Notes: a model not told the origin generated them from the sequence alone. Shown: positions 50,739 through 63,206, counted from the stretch's first letter. The stretch: 64,000 nucleotides of DNA from Bidens hawaiensis (GCA_021521415.1 JAIQDT010009123.1:1-64000); one strand, 5' to 3'. Made by a program: numbers and translations.

Positions 50739-53583
50739 ATTACTACAGCTGCTAGACCAACATGGGCACCTGCTAAAGGCGGTAACGAACAAGGTGGAAC
50801 ACGAATTTTTGGTCCTTCTCAGAAGTACTCATCTAGAGATATTGCTTCTCACACAACTCTTATACCCAGGTTACTTGTCACTCAAACTTTCATTTCAACT
50901 TTCTGAAGAAGATCAAACTGATCATATTATTAGAATACATATCAACTTCGCCTAATTAGTAGCTAGCTCTACGCTTGTAAACGATCATAATGTTCAGTGA
51001 ACTGTTTGTGAACCGTTTGGCATGATTATGTCTCTGCCTAATTAGATTTCTTGGCTTAGAAAAGCACAAAAGCTTGTAGAAACTAGGGTTTGGAATATGA
51101 TAATCTTTTATTACTTAGCAACAAGATGTTTCAGTTATTTGTCTTGAGTTTTTGATTTCCAATTCAAACTTTCAACAATACAAACACATAAAACGCAAAA
51201 TCTTTCAAGAACGCAACGTAAAAACAAAGCCCATCTTTGAAAACATATAAATATATGATCTTTGATGGAACCTAGAACGGGGTGTTTTAGATATTTACCT
51301 TTAATTGCCTCGTACAAGGGTTTGACTACGTTGTACAACAAACTTTTGGATTTGGTCATCCTGCTTGCTTACCAGACCAAATCCAAAAGCTACTTTTACA
51401 ATGTGGTCAAACCCTCATGTCCAAGTCAATAATAGGTAAGCATTTACAACACCCATTCAAGATTTCATCAAAGATTGTATAAGTGTGTTTGTTAAGGTTG
51501 GTTTTGTTATAGATGCTATGTTTTTGAAGGATCTATCTTTTTATGTGTGTCTTTTTGGGATTTTGAATTGGAAATAAGAAAGTCAAGACTTGATTCCTTA
51601 ATTTATGCAACAAAGAATTTCCATTTAGCGACCAACAATATGGAGAAAGTTGTATTTATAGCAAACTAATTTTACGTGGCGAAGTAAAATCTGTTGTTAA
51701 TCGAGTAACCTAATAGTGAGTAGGCTCGATGATCTTTATTATATTAGATGATGTGTCAATATTGCTATTTTTAAATGTTAATCGGTGCTTACTACTACAG
51801 AAAGGAGGGCCAAGATACACAAGAAGAACTAGAAAGGAGAGACCTCAGAGAGGAGTTAGAGGAGCGTGAACGAAGGCGCTTTTCATCTAAAGATGATAGT
51901 GATGATGACAGGTATCTTTTTTTGCAGTGCAGATGTTAATGACTCTATGTGATGCCATTTTGATTATTTTAAACCTTTAATGATAAAATGTGCGATATAT
52001 TACTTGCTCGCTAGTGGATCAACTAAGGTGGAAAAGTGGGCTGAGTGTGTAACGGGTCAAAACGGGGAATTTAAGATAAAAAATATGTGCTAATAGTGCA
52101 GCTTTTGTTTAATAGAATGCCGATTTAAGATTTTACTTACATGTTTGACCTGTAAGAAATAAAACATAACTAGAAGCAACCCATTCATGGTTTTGTAGTA
52201 TACATATTCTAGTAACATTAATATAAAGACATGTTTATATTTACATTGATTGACAAAGATGCATGAAGGGTTTTGTGTGAGACATTTGGTTCACATATTC
52301 TACTATATCAATACAGAGATGGGTTTACCCACAGAACCATTAAGAAAGCAGATTAACTAAATGTTTTGATTTCAATATTTATAATATTTATGGCATTTTT
52401 TTGTTGTTAGTGACGAAGACGATGATGACGAGGACGATGAAGAAGCACTTATGGCAGAGCTTGAATTAATAAGAAAGGAAAGAACCGAGGAGAAACGACG
52501 ACAAGTGAGTAACTTATTTTTTTACCAATTCTTCATTTACTTATAGATACAGGTAATGCTTGTAATAATATTGTTTTTGAGGTTATAATTAATTCATTAA
52601 GTTATAGGTTTTGATAAACAACATTTAGGGCTATGACTAGCAACTAATTTTTCTTATAGGAAGAAAACAATTTTTTTTAATCATAAACAACCAACCAACA
52701 CAAACATCTTAAAAGTGGTTATATTCACTACTTACATGATGTTATCATAACAACTAACCACCTAAAATTGGTTATGAAAATCAGTTGTTAAGTGTAGCCG
52801 TAAGGGCCATGTTTAGCTGGCCTAATTAAAATATATAAAATGGACAAAGACAGGTTTGTGGTTAACCCGACCCGTTTCAACATGAGCCTGTTTTAAAACT
52901 TTTAACCAACATGTTTGTCTTGCCTATCTTGCCCTTTGCTTCTCATATGCCACCTTTTTGGGTTTTTAACATTTTATGTTTTTCTTTATTTAAATAAGAA
53001 TTTATAGTTCAAAGAGGTGGGATTAATTAATTCATATCTTTTTACAGGAACGCGAAGAGCTTGAAGAGGAACTTAAACGTAAAGAGGCAGAGACAATACG
53101 AGGAAACCCGTTGCTTAACAACCCAACATCTTTTAATGTAAAACGACGGTTTGTTGCCTTGTCTATACTCTATATTCGTATGTACAGGTGACAAAGTTAA
53201 CCCATTTACTTGCATATGGGTTAATTTGTTACCTCTTAACGGATTAGTCAAACATGTAAAATAAAAAAAATGCCATAATTGGTTGACCTTTTAATAATCC
53301 TACTTAGCTGTTGAAATTGTTAAAAAAATGCAACCTGGTTTCTAAATTTGGTAATAAAATTTAAGTTTGTTTCAATTGCATGCTTAATTTGAAGCTGGTT
53401 TCTAAATTTGTGTTTTTTTATCATATTTACACACTTGTTATAATAAAAAATTTCAGGTGGGACGATGACGTGGTTTTTAAGAACCAAGCTCGTGGGGAAA
53501 CGAAGGCTCCAAAGCGTTTTATGAATGGCACCATTCGCAGCGACTTCCATCGCAAGTTCCTACATTATAAGTACATGAATTGA
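50739..53583 (+). CDS. CWC15: CWC15 spliceosome-associated protein homologue, usual ATG missing
   Basis: CWC15 is a small nuclear protein of the Prp19-associated (NineTeen) spliceosome complex. Five exons join with GT-AG borders: 50739-50869, 51801-51911, 52411-52504, 53048-53148 and 53457-53583. The product is about 188 residues. Landmarks are [39 protein letters not shown], the Arg/Glu-rich coiled segment, an Asp/Glu-rich run at about residues 80-95 and the C-terminal [20 protein letters not shown] with FHRKFLH before TGA. The family starts MTTAARP; here the codon at that place is ATT, and an in-frame TGA lies three codons upstream. No other in-frame ATG occurs until exon 3. The start is therefore lost unless a leader exon or non-AUG start is used. 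The rest is intact and well conserved, so recent inactivation or use of ATT are both possible. Confidence 0.9.
51100..51640. mobile_element. Large foldback element in CWC15 intron 1
   Basis: Arms of about 250 bp pair around a loop of under 20 bases at about 51360-51378. Examples: CTTTTGGATTTGGTC with GACCAAATCCAAAAG, CAAGGGTTTGAC with GTCAAACCCTCATG, and GATTTCCAATTCAAA with TTTTGAATTGGAAAT. No coding sequence. A transcript through this intron would form a long hairpin. Confidence 0.75.
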
Positions 53584-55870
53584 TTTAAGATTTTTAGGTA
53601 AGAAATTGAAAACAAGAAGCAGAATATAAGATTTTCTGGTGCCATATATAACATGTGGATTTGGTTCATATGTTTGTTTATGATTGTATAATATTAATAT
53701 CTTGAGTGTATTGAATTTGTGAGCTACTTGGAAATTGGAATAGTTATTATTTACATTAGCTTTACTTTATATTATGTTTGATTTTCTGCGTTTGATCGTT
53801 TTAACTTAGCTTGACTCGAGTTTTAGCAAATAAATCATTAGCGTCACACACGTTAAAATGTATTATTAGTATTATGGTATAAAAGAGTTTGATTTAGCTT
53901 GATTAGATGTTCTTGATCAAGTTTCTTCATAAATACATGAAGAAATGAGTCTTTTATCTAGCAAATAAGTTAACAGCTTCACTTGTTAAAACTTAAAAAA
54001 AAATGCATTAGCATTATGGTGTAAGGCGTACAAGAGCCTATGGAAATGGTTTTATGTGGCTCACCTATTACTTTGAAACATAGGTGTACGTAACAACCAA
54101 GTTTTTTGAATGGTTTAAAAGAGTTTGATTGACATAAAACATATCTTTCTCCAAAATAAGTACCGAGTCATATACTATAAACTATATTAATTTAATAATG
54201 TAACTTTTCAATAAAATATATTTAAGAGATTTCATCATTTAAACGAATACCAAATTTCAATATATTAGCCATGATTCTCGAGATATTTTCTTATTAGTTT
54301 TTTATTAATCTTTTTTGACATAATAGACAATTTTATAATTATTATTCGGCTAAATAATTGTGTTCGAGATCATAACATGGACCATGGGCCGACAAAATAG
54401 ATAAACTAAATGAAAAATATCTTCTAATACGAATTTAATCAAAATATTTGTTGCTCTCTATTCTTATTTGTATGTTCCATTTTAATATTGGATCTTATAC
54501 GTGTACAAATAAACAGCCACAAATTTCTGGGCACAAGTGAACTAACTACCAATTCACCAACTATATAAAGTACATCAATTGACTTAAATTAATGGATTCA
54601 AGGAAGATTCATACACGTTTAAAGTAAATATCTAAATTCACCCTTCTATAAATAAATTATTCTAGACTTGAATCTTAATATTTTGACTTAACATATGAAG
54701 ATTGGTTTATAAAACTGTATCATTCTATAAATCTTAATCACTTTAACAAGAAACGAGTCATACATACAAATTGTATTATCTAAAGTCTAAACCTTAAAAC
54801 TTTAACGTGAACTGTTACATGTGAAACTACATATTTGATATTTTTCAAGTGTTGTGAAACTTAGTTTTTCTTTTATCTTATTAGGGTTTGTGTAAGTATA
54901 GAAAACGTATAAACTTTCTCTAAATCACGTACATCCAAGTTTGTGTACTTCTATTTATACGATTTAAAAATCTTAACTTATAAAAATCGAGATAAAAGTT
55001 GTTCATCATTTTTAACGAATTGATCGTCATATGCTGACAGCTTATGTGATATCTATATGCAACACACAAAGTTTTTTTTAATTATTTCTTTCAGTTTCAG
55101 TAAATGTAGCATTCGTCGAAAATTAAGATGATTTGGCCATGGTAAACAAAATTTCCCTTTTTATGTTTTACAGACTTACCGACTATATAGTTGTCGTTTA
55201 TTTTTTAGCATGTTTCATGGAATACTAAGAGAATGGATCAGGCGTAGGGTCCCCATTGATAGAATGGCTTGTGGGCTAGGAGGATTGCCCTTGATCGAAA
55301 AGTTGCTTATCGAGTGATGGATATATATGTATTTGAATTTGAATTAATGATTGTGTTCACTGTTTAGATGATTCTATCTGTTTGAGTGATGATTTAGAGA
55401 ATGATATTTTATTGAATGGTTGACTAGCTATGAATGCTTGACTTTAGTTAAATCATTATTGGGTAGTCCACTACTTACCAATTTTATATTTCGTTGCATA
55501 AGTTGGTATCCAACCTGCTAACGTGATGGCCCCATCGGTACATGGGTGTCATAGATCATTCATCATAGTATATTAGTTCGCATGCTATAAAGAAAATCGG
55601 TAAATAAAACTGGATAAGTATATATTTTGAGAAACTGTAAGTTTATTGGTAAATAAAAAAATTTACAAGTTAAAATAGGTAAATATGATATTTTATAGTT
55701 CAAAACGGATTTTAAAGTTCTAGAAAAAATATAAGAGTAAAATGTTCATTTTCTTAAATTGTTTTTAATGAAATAGCTAGGTAAATTTGATATTTTAATT
55801 GATTATGATATTTTTAATTTTGGTTGGAGGATATGATATTCTTTAAGTTTGAAATGACATGTACGAAATT
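53584..55870. other. Intergenic, no gene recognised
   Basis: CWC15 3' flank, then AT-rich sequence. Phrases like GGTAAATATGATATTTTA recur loosely at about 55660-55860. Confidence 0.45.
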
Positions 55871-55879
55871 TACCCTTAA

Positions 55880-56000
55880 CTAAAAAAAGAGGAAAAATAA
55901 TTACTTTGTCTATTTGGTTTTAGGCAAGACATGATAAAGAAAATATTCATTGTGGCCGTAAAAAGCTATTACCATGATATGCATGTTGGAACCACAATGC
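55880..56000. repeat. Direct repeat, copy 1 (partner at 57595-57700)
   Basis: ACTTTGTCTATTTGG then TTTTAGGCAAGACA and an AAAGAAA stretch recur at 57620-57662 with small changes. Confidence 0.6.
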
Positions 56001-57594
56001 CCCGTATGTATAAAGGTGTTTTCACGCTTACTGATTATGATACGCATATATTCAAAGAAGAGATAACATATCACCTTGAAAATGTGTAGCACTATATAGG
56101 AAAGTGTTTATATCTGCACCCGAAGGCTCAACTAGCCGCGTGGTAGAATGGGATGAGACAACCAACTCTCACACATAGTGATTCTTTTGATGATCCGCAC
56201 AACCTTTAGATATGTTTTATGATCAATCCTTTACCAACTTAGCAACACTTCTTAATGACAAGATATGGAACGCAAGATAAATAACCAAAGTAAGCTTTAC
56301 TACCTTACAAATATAATTTACATGGAAAGCTTTGCAAGTTCTTATGAGCTATAATACTATGCTATCTCGGAGAAATTCCTTTAGTGATTCATGCGCCTCT
56401 TAGACTTCTTCTAAGATCAACATGTCAACTCGACTTGGCATTAATTCAAAGAAACAGTATCATACTACAAGATCAAGTAACCAAAGAACTTGCCTTTACA
56501 TATTACAAAGAGAACTTACAAATAATCTATACAAGGTAAGCTTAATAGGCATTGTTAAAGCAAATCCTTATCGGATTGATTATCGGGCTAAGATTAACTC
56601 TAATTGGTAAATTTATGAATGATAATTAAGATTAGTATTAGAATGTTGTTAGAAACACATAGTTAAAGGTGTAAATGTATTGATATACATCTTGTGAGCG
56701 TTGTTACAAATATATTATATATAGAAGACAATATAGCATCTACAATTGTACTATTGTCTATAATTGTCGACCATGTTCATAGTTGGCAAATGGCAACCAC
56801 ACTTTCCTTCTTCATATAGAATGTCCTAACCTAGAGTATTCTACAAAGTATATAGCATAGTTACATGATATCTCCAGAGCAATCTTTATACATATTTACC
56901 AAGTAATATTCAGAGTAATCTAGGGAATGACCTTGAAACACCAAAAATGCTCTAGACGTTATGGCTTAAAATTTAGACGGGTCGTGACACAATGCTCCTA
57001 ATTCATCATGTAACACATAATTTGGGTCCATCAAAGACTCTACTAAGGAGGGGCATGTGCCTCTTAAGTTATGTGGAAATTGAGTATTAATAAACTACCA
57101 CTTCACATGTTGAGACTTTGACATGGTGAAGGCTATTGAAAAGTATGTGCCCGATTAGAGATTAAGAATGTTACACACATGACTGACCCAATAATATATC
57201 ATAAGTTTTTAGTTCATGCTTCCACCCTGAATGAAACAACTCGTTATGCATGTACAGCCAATAAAGATTTGTCGTTTATGTCTATACCAACACGGCCATT
57301 GACACGAGAATGTTGTAGTCTATCTGGTTGAAATGATTAAAGGACAAGCAACCATCGGTATTGGTTACCGACGAGTGCAACGATGTCCAACAATGAAGAA
57401 GGTAGACGGCGACTCTTTGTAAGCGAAATTTACTCTAACCAAATTCTGAGCCAACTTTACCTAATGGAAACAAAAGACTGACCTAGTGATGACTGATGAG
57501 TCTCAAATGTCTAAACATACAAACGTTTAAAAAAAGTATTGAATTCATTCACTAAAGTCTTTTAAGATTTGTTTAAACATTTGGTCAACATATT
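56000..57594. other. Sequence between the direct repeats, no gene recognised
   Basis: No coding domain found in any frame; could be the remains of an element bounded by the two repeats. Confidence 0.4.
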
Positions 57595-57700
57595 TAAATA
57601 AAAGAAAAGGAAAAGAAACTACTTTGTTTATCTGGTTTTAGGCAAGACAGGAAAAAGAAATTTCCCCAGTTGCCTTAAAAGCTAAAACCATACTGTACAG
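57595..57700. repeat. Direct repeat, copy 2
   Basis: Partner of 55880-56000, same orientation, about 1.7 kb away. Confidence 0.6.
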
Positions 57701-57895
57701 GGTGGAATCACATATTTTCTTTATTTTTTTTCTTAAATTTTTAAACTGGCAACAAACAGAGAATTGTTTAAATATTTTATATGAGATTACAAAATGAAAA
57801 AAGATTACTGCCAGCAGGCCCAACCCTTAAACGTCTCCAGGTTATCTCCAGTTTCGGGGAAAACCCACCCATCCGAAGGCCCACTAGTGGTAAAG

Positions 57896-57974
57896 TTCGA
57901 ACTAGATATCACAAAGATCTAGTCTTCCTTCAAAATCGAACTAGATATCACAAAAATCCAGTCTTTCTTCATTG
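57896..57974. repeat. Tandem repeat, about 39 bp, two copies
   Basis: CGAACTAGATATCACAAAGA then TCTAGTCTTCCTTC occurs twice with small changes. Confidence 0.8.
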
Positions 57975-58094
57975 AATCCTCATACCCCTCCAAATTAAAT
58001 CTTCTTTTATTAAGCCACCACACCCCTCCAATGTGTTTTTTTTTTTAATATTAACCGAGTTTCCATTAAAAAACATAGAACTTACTACAACTAC

Positions 58095-58200
58095 ACCAAG
58101 GGGCTGTTTGGTTCATTCAGATCTAAATGAGTCAGAGAGCCTTTGTCCCATTCAGCAACAACAATAAGTCTGAATGATTCAGACCTAATTTTAACAATTC
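58095..58200. mobile_element. hAT-like MITE fragment
   Basis: Starts GGGGCTGTTTGGTTCATTCAG and carries repeated ATTCAG/CTGAAT motifs, running into the next element. Confidence 0.45.
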
Positions 58201-58202
58201 AG

Positions 58203-58562
58203 GCCCTGTTTGTTTTTGCCTCTTTTCTCTGAATAGAGGAAAACGTCTGATTCGGTCAGACGTAATCAGACGTGGGGCTGTTTGTTTTTTTTCTGGCATT
58301 AAGAGATTCAGCGTCTTGATTGCATCTGAACTAGTAAGAGCTTTTAGTGGGTCTGAAAACCTCTTAACCCAAAAAAACATACGTTTGTCTCCGGCCTCCA
58401 TTAACTTCTAACCCGAAGACTAGGCTCCATCTCCGACGACTAGAGGTTCGTCTCTAGCCTCCACCTCTTAATGATTCAGATTTCAGACATTTGAACCACC
58501 TCTTAACATTCAGGTGTGGTATTCAGATTCAGACTTAAATCTCTAAAAAAAACAAACGGGAT
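58203..58562. mobile_element. hAT-like MITE, about 360 bp
   Basis: Left CCCTGTTTGTTTTT and right AAAAAACAAACGGGAT are inverted terminal repeats. The interior has ATTCAG/CTGAAT and CGTCTGATTCGG motifs. An 8-bp duplication was not confirmed. It lies just upstream of the kinase leader. Confidence 0.55.
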
Positions 58563-58659
58563 CTCAGATGTTTTTCTGTTTAAAACCAACCTGTCTAGAG
58601 TCGGAATGAATTAGATGTAGCCCCAAGTTAAATTATAAATTATAAAATAATATATAAAA

Positions 58660-58880
58660 AAATAATATGAAGAACGTGGCAAGCCTTTAACTTTACCCTC
58701 GAATCCTCAAATTTTGCTTCTCTCTCCTCAATTACACAATCACCCAACTCCCAATTTGCTTTCTCTTCTCTCTCTTCATTTGCACAATCACCCACCACAA
58801 ATTTGGAACTCAGAGCTCACTCAACTACATCTGATTCTTGATCCAAACCCATAAAGTTTTGATCTTTATCAACTCTTCAG
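58660..58880 (+). promoter_or_regulatory. Kinase leader exon
   Basis: A pyrimidine-rich stretch (TCTCTCCTCAATTACACAAT and similar) ends ACTCTTCAG|GTTTGTTC at about 58880, a good donor. This suggests a first non-coding exon of the kinase gene, with an intron of about 1.4 kb to 60260. Confidence 0.5.
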
Positions 58881-59535
58881 GTTTGTTCTGTGTTACACTT
58901 GGTGTTTTGATTGTTTCTGCAAGTGGGTCTCATCTGATTCTTGATTTAGGACTCACCAAAGCCTTAAAGTCTTGAACTTTGTTATGTTTTTTAGGCTACT
59001 TTTGTTTTATACTTTTGAAATAGAGTCTTTTGATTGTTGCTGCAAGTGGGCTTTGCTTTTCATGTGTTGTTGATTGATTGATTTTAGGATTAGGGTTTGT
59101 TTAAATGGAAGAGATGGTGGGTGAGATCTGTCTGCTTTTCACATACCCTTTTGCTTTTTTTTAACTTTTTTTTTCCTTCTTATTCATGTGTCTCTTCTTA
59201 TCTTGTTGCTTTGATTGATAATTTGATATATAAATATATAAATAATATCATTTCATCAGTTTCTAAATTTATTTATTTGTTTCTTGATTAATTAATTAAT
59301 TGGTGTCAGACACCTCATTCAGGATCTAGTTTGAGGTTGCAGTACTTGCAGTGTTGCATTTCTAATTTGAGGTATTATTTCTAATTTTGGGTTGTGGAAA
59401 ATTTTAAATCTTGATGCCAGTGCTGATTTTGGTCTGCAAATTATTTCAACATTTTTTTGGTCCAATTTGATTTCAGTTCATAGTTTCTTGATTTGTTTGT
59501 TGATGGTGATTTAGTTTCTTGAACTTGTTTTTTTT

Positions 59536-59880
59536 AGATTTTGTAACTTCCTTAATGTGTTCTTGACATTTGATGTGCGAATCACTTCTGTGACAGTTTC
59601 TCTAAGTTTTACCATTTCTAGTTGTTTGAGATTTTGTAACTTTCTTAATTTGTTCTTGACATTTGGCGTGTAAATTACTTCGTGACATATTGCCTAATTT
59701 TACCATTTCTGGTTGTTTGATTTTGTAGCTTTCTTAATTTGTTCTTGGCGTTTCGTGTGCAAGTTACTTCCAAGACAAATTGCCTAATTTTTCCATTTCT
59801 AGAGATTTTGTAACTTTTTTTATTTGATTTTGACAGTGATTTGGTGTACAAATAAGTTTTACGATAAATTACCAAAATTT
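59536..59880. repeat. Tandem repeat, about 90 bp unit, 3.5 copies, in the kinase leader intron
   Basis: TTTTGTAACTTTCTTAATTT then GTTCTTGACATTTGG and TTTTACCATTTCT recur at about 59538, 59633, 59723 and 59808. Confidence 0.7.
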
Positions 59881-60261
59881 TAAATTCGTAACTTTATATT
59901 TCCATTTATTATTTCTTGATAATGATTCTGGTACGCATATAATATGAACCCATTTTAAGTTAGCAAGTTTTATGATAAATTAATAATGGTCGAAGTTAAC
60001 TTGTTGTATGATTTTAGTAGACCACACGATCCTGTAAGAAAATCTTTTTTACCCAAAGCAACCCATTTCTTCATGAAGTAATCATAATATCAGGGTATAT
60101 ATGTATGATATATTTAACACTTTGTATGACCCTATTTAGATTTCCATCCATAGTTTATTAATTTTCTTTATTCGTTCAATATTTTCAATCTTTCTTTAAA
60201 GATTCACCTTTATATCTTCTTGTGAATCATTATTTTAATTAGTTCTATTTGCTTGTTGCAG

Positions 60262-60279
60262 ATGTTTCAGTGGTTCTGA
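60262..60279 (+). promoter_or_regulatory. Short upstream ORF in the kinase leader
   Basis: If the acceptor TTGTTGCAG at about 60260 is used, the leader begins with ATG TTT CAG TGG TTC TGA, a five-codon frame 40 bases before the main ATG. Confidence 0.45.
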
Positions 60280-60319
60280 ATCTCTTTTTGATCAAAAGAA
60301 CTTTGCAAAATCTTAGAAT

Positions 60320-63206
60320 ATGGATTCAAAATCTGTTACCAAAAACGTTAGCAACAAAACACCAGGAGAAAATATTAGCAATTTAGAGCCAACAACTCCT
60401 ACCAAATTCAATGAAAAAAAACCTGAACCAGAGCCCAAAAAGTGTCAAAAGAATTTAGAATCGTCCGATCAAGAAAAACCTTTAACGGGTCAAAAAGAAA
60501 ATACCAGCGCAAGCACAAAAACGAGTGAAAAAACCGAGCTTGTTGAAAGTGGTAAAAGTAGTATGTGTAGAGGAAGTACAAGCACTGATGTAAGTGATGA
60601 AAGTAGTTTAAGTAGTAACATGAACAAACCCCATAAATCAAATGATTCAAGATGGGAGGCGATCCAAGCCGTTAGAATGAAAGACGGGGTTTTGGGTTTG
60701 AATCATTTTCAGTTGTTGAAACGATTAGGTTGTGGTGATATTGGGAGTGTTTATCTTTCTGAACTTAGTGGAACTAAATCTTATTTTGCAATGAAAGTTA
60801 TGGATAAAGTGTCGTTAGAAAGCCGCAAGAAACTGTTGCGGGCCCAAACTGAACGGGAGATTTTGCAGTCGCTGGATCACCCTTTTCTTCCAACTTTGTA
60901 TTCTCATTTTGAGACCGATAAGTTCTCGTGTTTGGTTATGGAGTTTTGCCCGGTGGTGATTTGCATACTCTTAGACAAAGGCAGCCCGGGAAGCGGTTTT
61001 GTGAACAAGCTGTAAAGTATGATTCTTTATCTCTTTCTTTTGTTTATCTTTTCGTTGTTTTTAGATTTATTATTGTTAGAGGTGGTGATTTAGGGGTCTA
61101 AACAAGACGAGTCGAGTCGACCCATGGCCTTGTTTCTCTAAGCTCGAGCTCGGCTCGTTAGTATTTTTTCAAGCTCGATATCCGTTCGTTTATTTTTTAT
61201 TATTTAATTTATATTGATTAGTAATTATTTTCTTTATGTGTACTTTAATTAAAAGTTTATATATAACATAAGTTAGATAGTATGTATTATTTAGTTATTT
61301 CTATCATAATTTCATGTATAATAATAGTATTGTAAAAATATATTTAATATATTAAATAGAAGTTGTATAAATAATAGGCTTGTTTAGATTCACGAGCAAG
61401 ATCGAGCTCAATAAGGGCTGATCTCAACCCAAAACATGCTTTGTCCAAAACTTTACTCTTAATGGATAATTACTGTTTCAAGTATGATTATGAAATAATA
61501 TTATTAAAGTCACAAAAAAACGCACATCCAAACATTCTTATGGTAGTTACGGGTCACAGTTCTCTTTTTGGTATGTGGATGGTTTATAGTTTTCTTTCCT
61601 GCTATTATTTGTGCATGTGGTAGTTAGAGGCGGCAAAGTGGACATGTCAAACATGTTTGTTAACATGTCGGATCCGTAACTTTTTTACGAGTCGGGTCTT
61701 TTTGTTCAAAACTTTATACTATTTAATTAGCAGTCCAATTTTTTTGAATAAAATGATTTACAAGCTTTCAGTTTATGCATTAACAGTGCACCTTACTGAG
61801 GTGGCAGTTTCTGGCAGGACCTGAAACATGACACCAGACGAAACAAAATAATTAGGTTTTGGGTTTTTCTTATCAATCAAATTTAATAAACGGGTAGTAT
61901 CCGGGTTGCCTGTTTAACCTAGGTCGATACGCGTACCTGTTGAATATAACATTTCGACCTGACAACCCATTTACGACACATTAACCCGTTTGTTACCACC
62001 TGTTTGACACATTTAGAACCTGATTACTGCCTGGTTACAACTTACCAACCCGTTTTACTCATTTCTATAAATTGGTTTACCAGGTCGTGTTCGGGTTACA
62101 CAATTTATTGTGTTCCGGTTGGATACATGGACCGTGCCCGGGTTCAACTCCCCAACCTGTCATATGCCCGTTTGATTTTCAACCTGCTTGTTTGACCACA
62201 TACCCGTTTGAGATAGAAATAACCCGAATCAGCCCGTTCATAAATATATCTATTCTTGTATAGTTTTTCTAATATCAAACTTTTATTGCAGGTTTTATGT
62301 TGCAGAAATTCTCCTTGCAATGGAATACCTCCACATGCTCGGGATCATTTACCGCGACCTAAAACCGGAAATCGTTTTAGTCCGAGAAGACGGCCACGTA
62401 ATGCTCTCGGACTTTGACCTTTCACTCCGTTGCTCGGTGAGCCCGACACTTATCAAATCAGCATCTCTCGACACTGACCCGCTCAGAAAATCTTCAAACT
62501 ATTTCGCCCAACCCGCATGCATGGAGCCACTTCATGTATCCAACCGTCATGTGTGGTCCCCACATCATGTTTCTCTCCCAAATTCTTCAAGAGCAAATCC
62601 AAAAAAGAATCAAAAAGTTCAAATTCTAAACAGAAAACAAAGCCCGAAATCCGACACCAAGTCACTCCGTTACCGGAGCTCATGGCGGAGCCCACCGGGG
62701 CCCGTTCCATGTTGTTTGTCGGGACCCACGAGTATTTAGCTCCCGAGATTATTAAAAACGAGGGGCACGGTAGCGCGGTTGACTGGTGGACTCTCGGGAT
62801 ATTTTTGTATGAATTATTATTCGGTAAAACGCCTTTTAAAGGATCGGGTAATCGGGCCACTTTAATGAATGTGGTGGGTCAACCGTTGCGGTTTCCCGAG
62901 TCACCGGTGGTTAGTTTTGCGGCCCGTGATTTGATTAGAGGGTTGTTGGTTAAAGAACCACAATATCGGCTGGCATATAAACGAGGAGCTACTGAGATTA
63001 AGCAGCATCCGTTCTTTGAAGGCGTTAACTGGGCTTTGATTCGGTGTGCTAGCCCGCCTGAGATCCCGAGACCGGTGGAGTACGAGCGGGTGTCAGCGGG
63101 ACCAGTGGTGGATTGTGGTGAGAAAAAAGGGACGGCGGTGGCGGGTGCGGCTGCAACACCGGAGAAGAAGGGAGCTGATAATTATCTTGAATTTGATTTC
63201 TTTTGA
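60320..63206 (+). pseudogene. AGC VIII (D6PK-like) protein kinase, frameshifted
   Basis: D6PK-type AGC VIII kinases phosphorylate PIN auxin carriers at the plasma membrane. Two exons are seen: 60320-61016 and 62292-63206. A Ser/Thr-rich N-terminus of about 110 residues is followed by the glycine loop [11 protein letters not shown], the lysine motif FAMKVMDK, the catalytic loop [11 protein letters not shown], the plant-type DFD motif SDFDLSLRC, a long activation-segment insert with a Cys-rich [15 protein letters not shown] block, [11 protein letters not shown], and a C-terminal FDFF tail. One base is missing at about 60950 (CCCGGTGG for expected CCCGGGTGG), which leads to an early TAA. Another is missing at about 62530 (CCACTTC for expected CCAACTTC). 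The catalytic loop has Ile where the metal-binding Asn (KPEN) is expected. Intron 61017-62291 is clean GT-AG. Two lost bases could be assembly error; the Ile is not so easily explained. Confidence 0.88.
61017..62291. other. Kinase intron with AACCCG/CGGGTT low-complexity sequence
   Basis: No element with defined ends; simple GGGTT/AACCC phrases predominate at 61660-62240. The first 350 bp are AT-rich. Confidence 0.5.

Noticed and set aside
56690..56730. Possible Helitron 5' end on the minus strand (TCTATATATAATATATT)
   Set aside because: The base before TC is T, not A, the internal consensus is poor, and such AT-rich words occur by chance.
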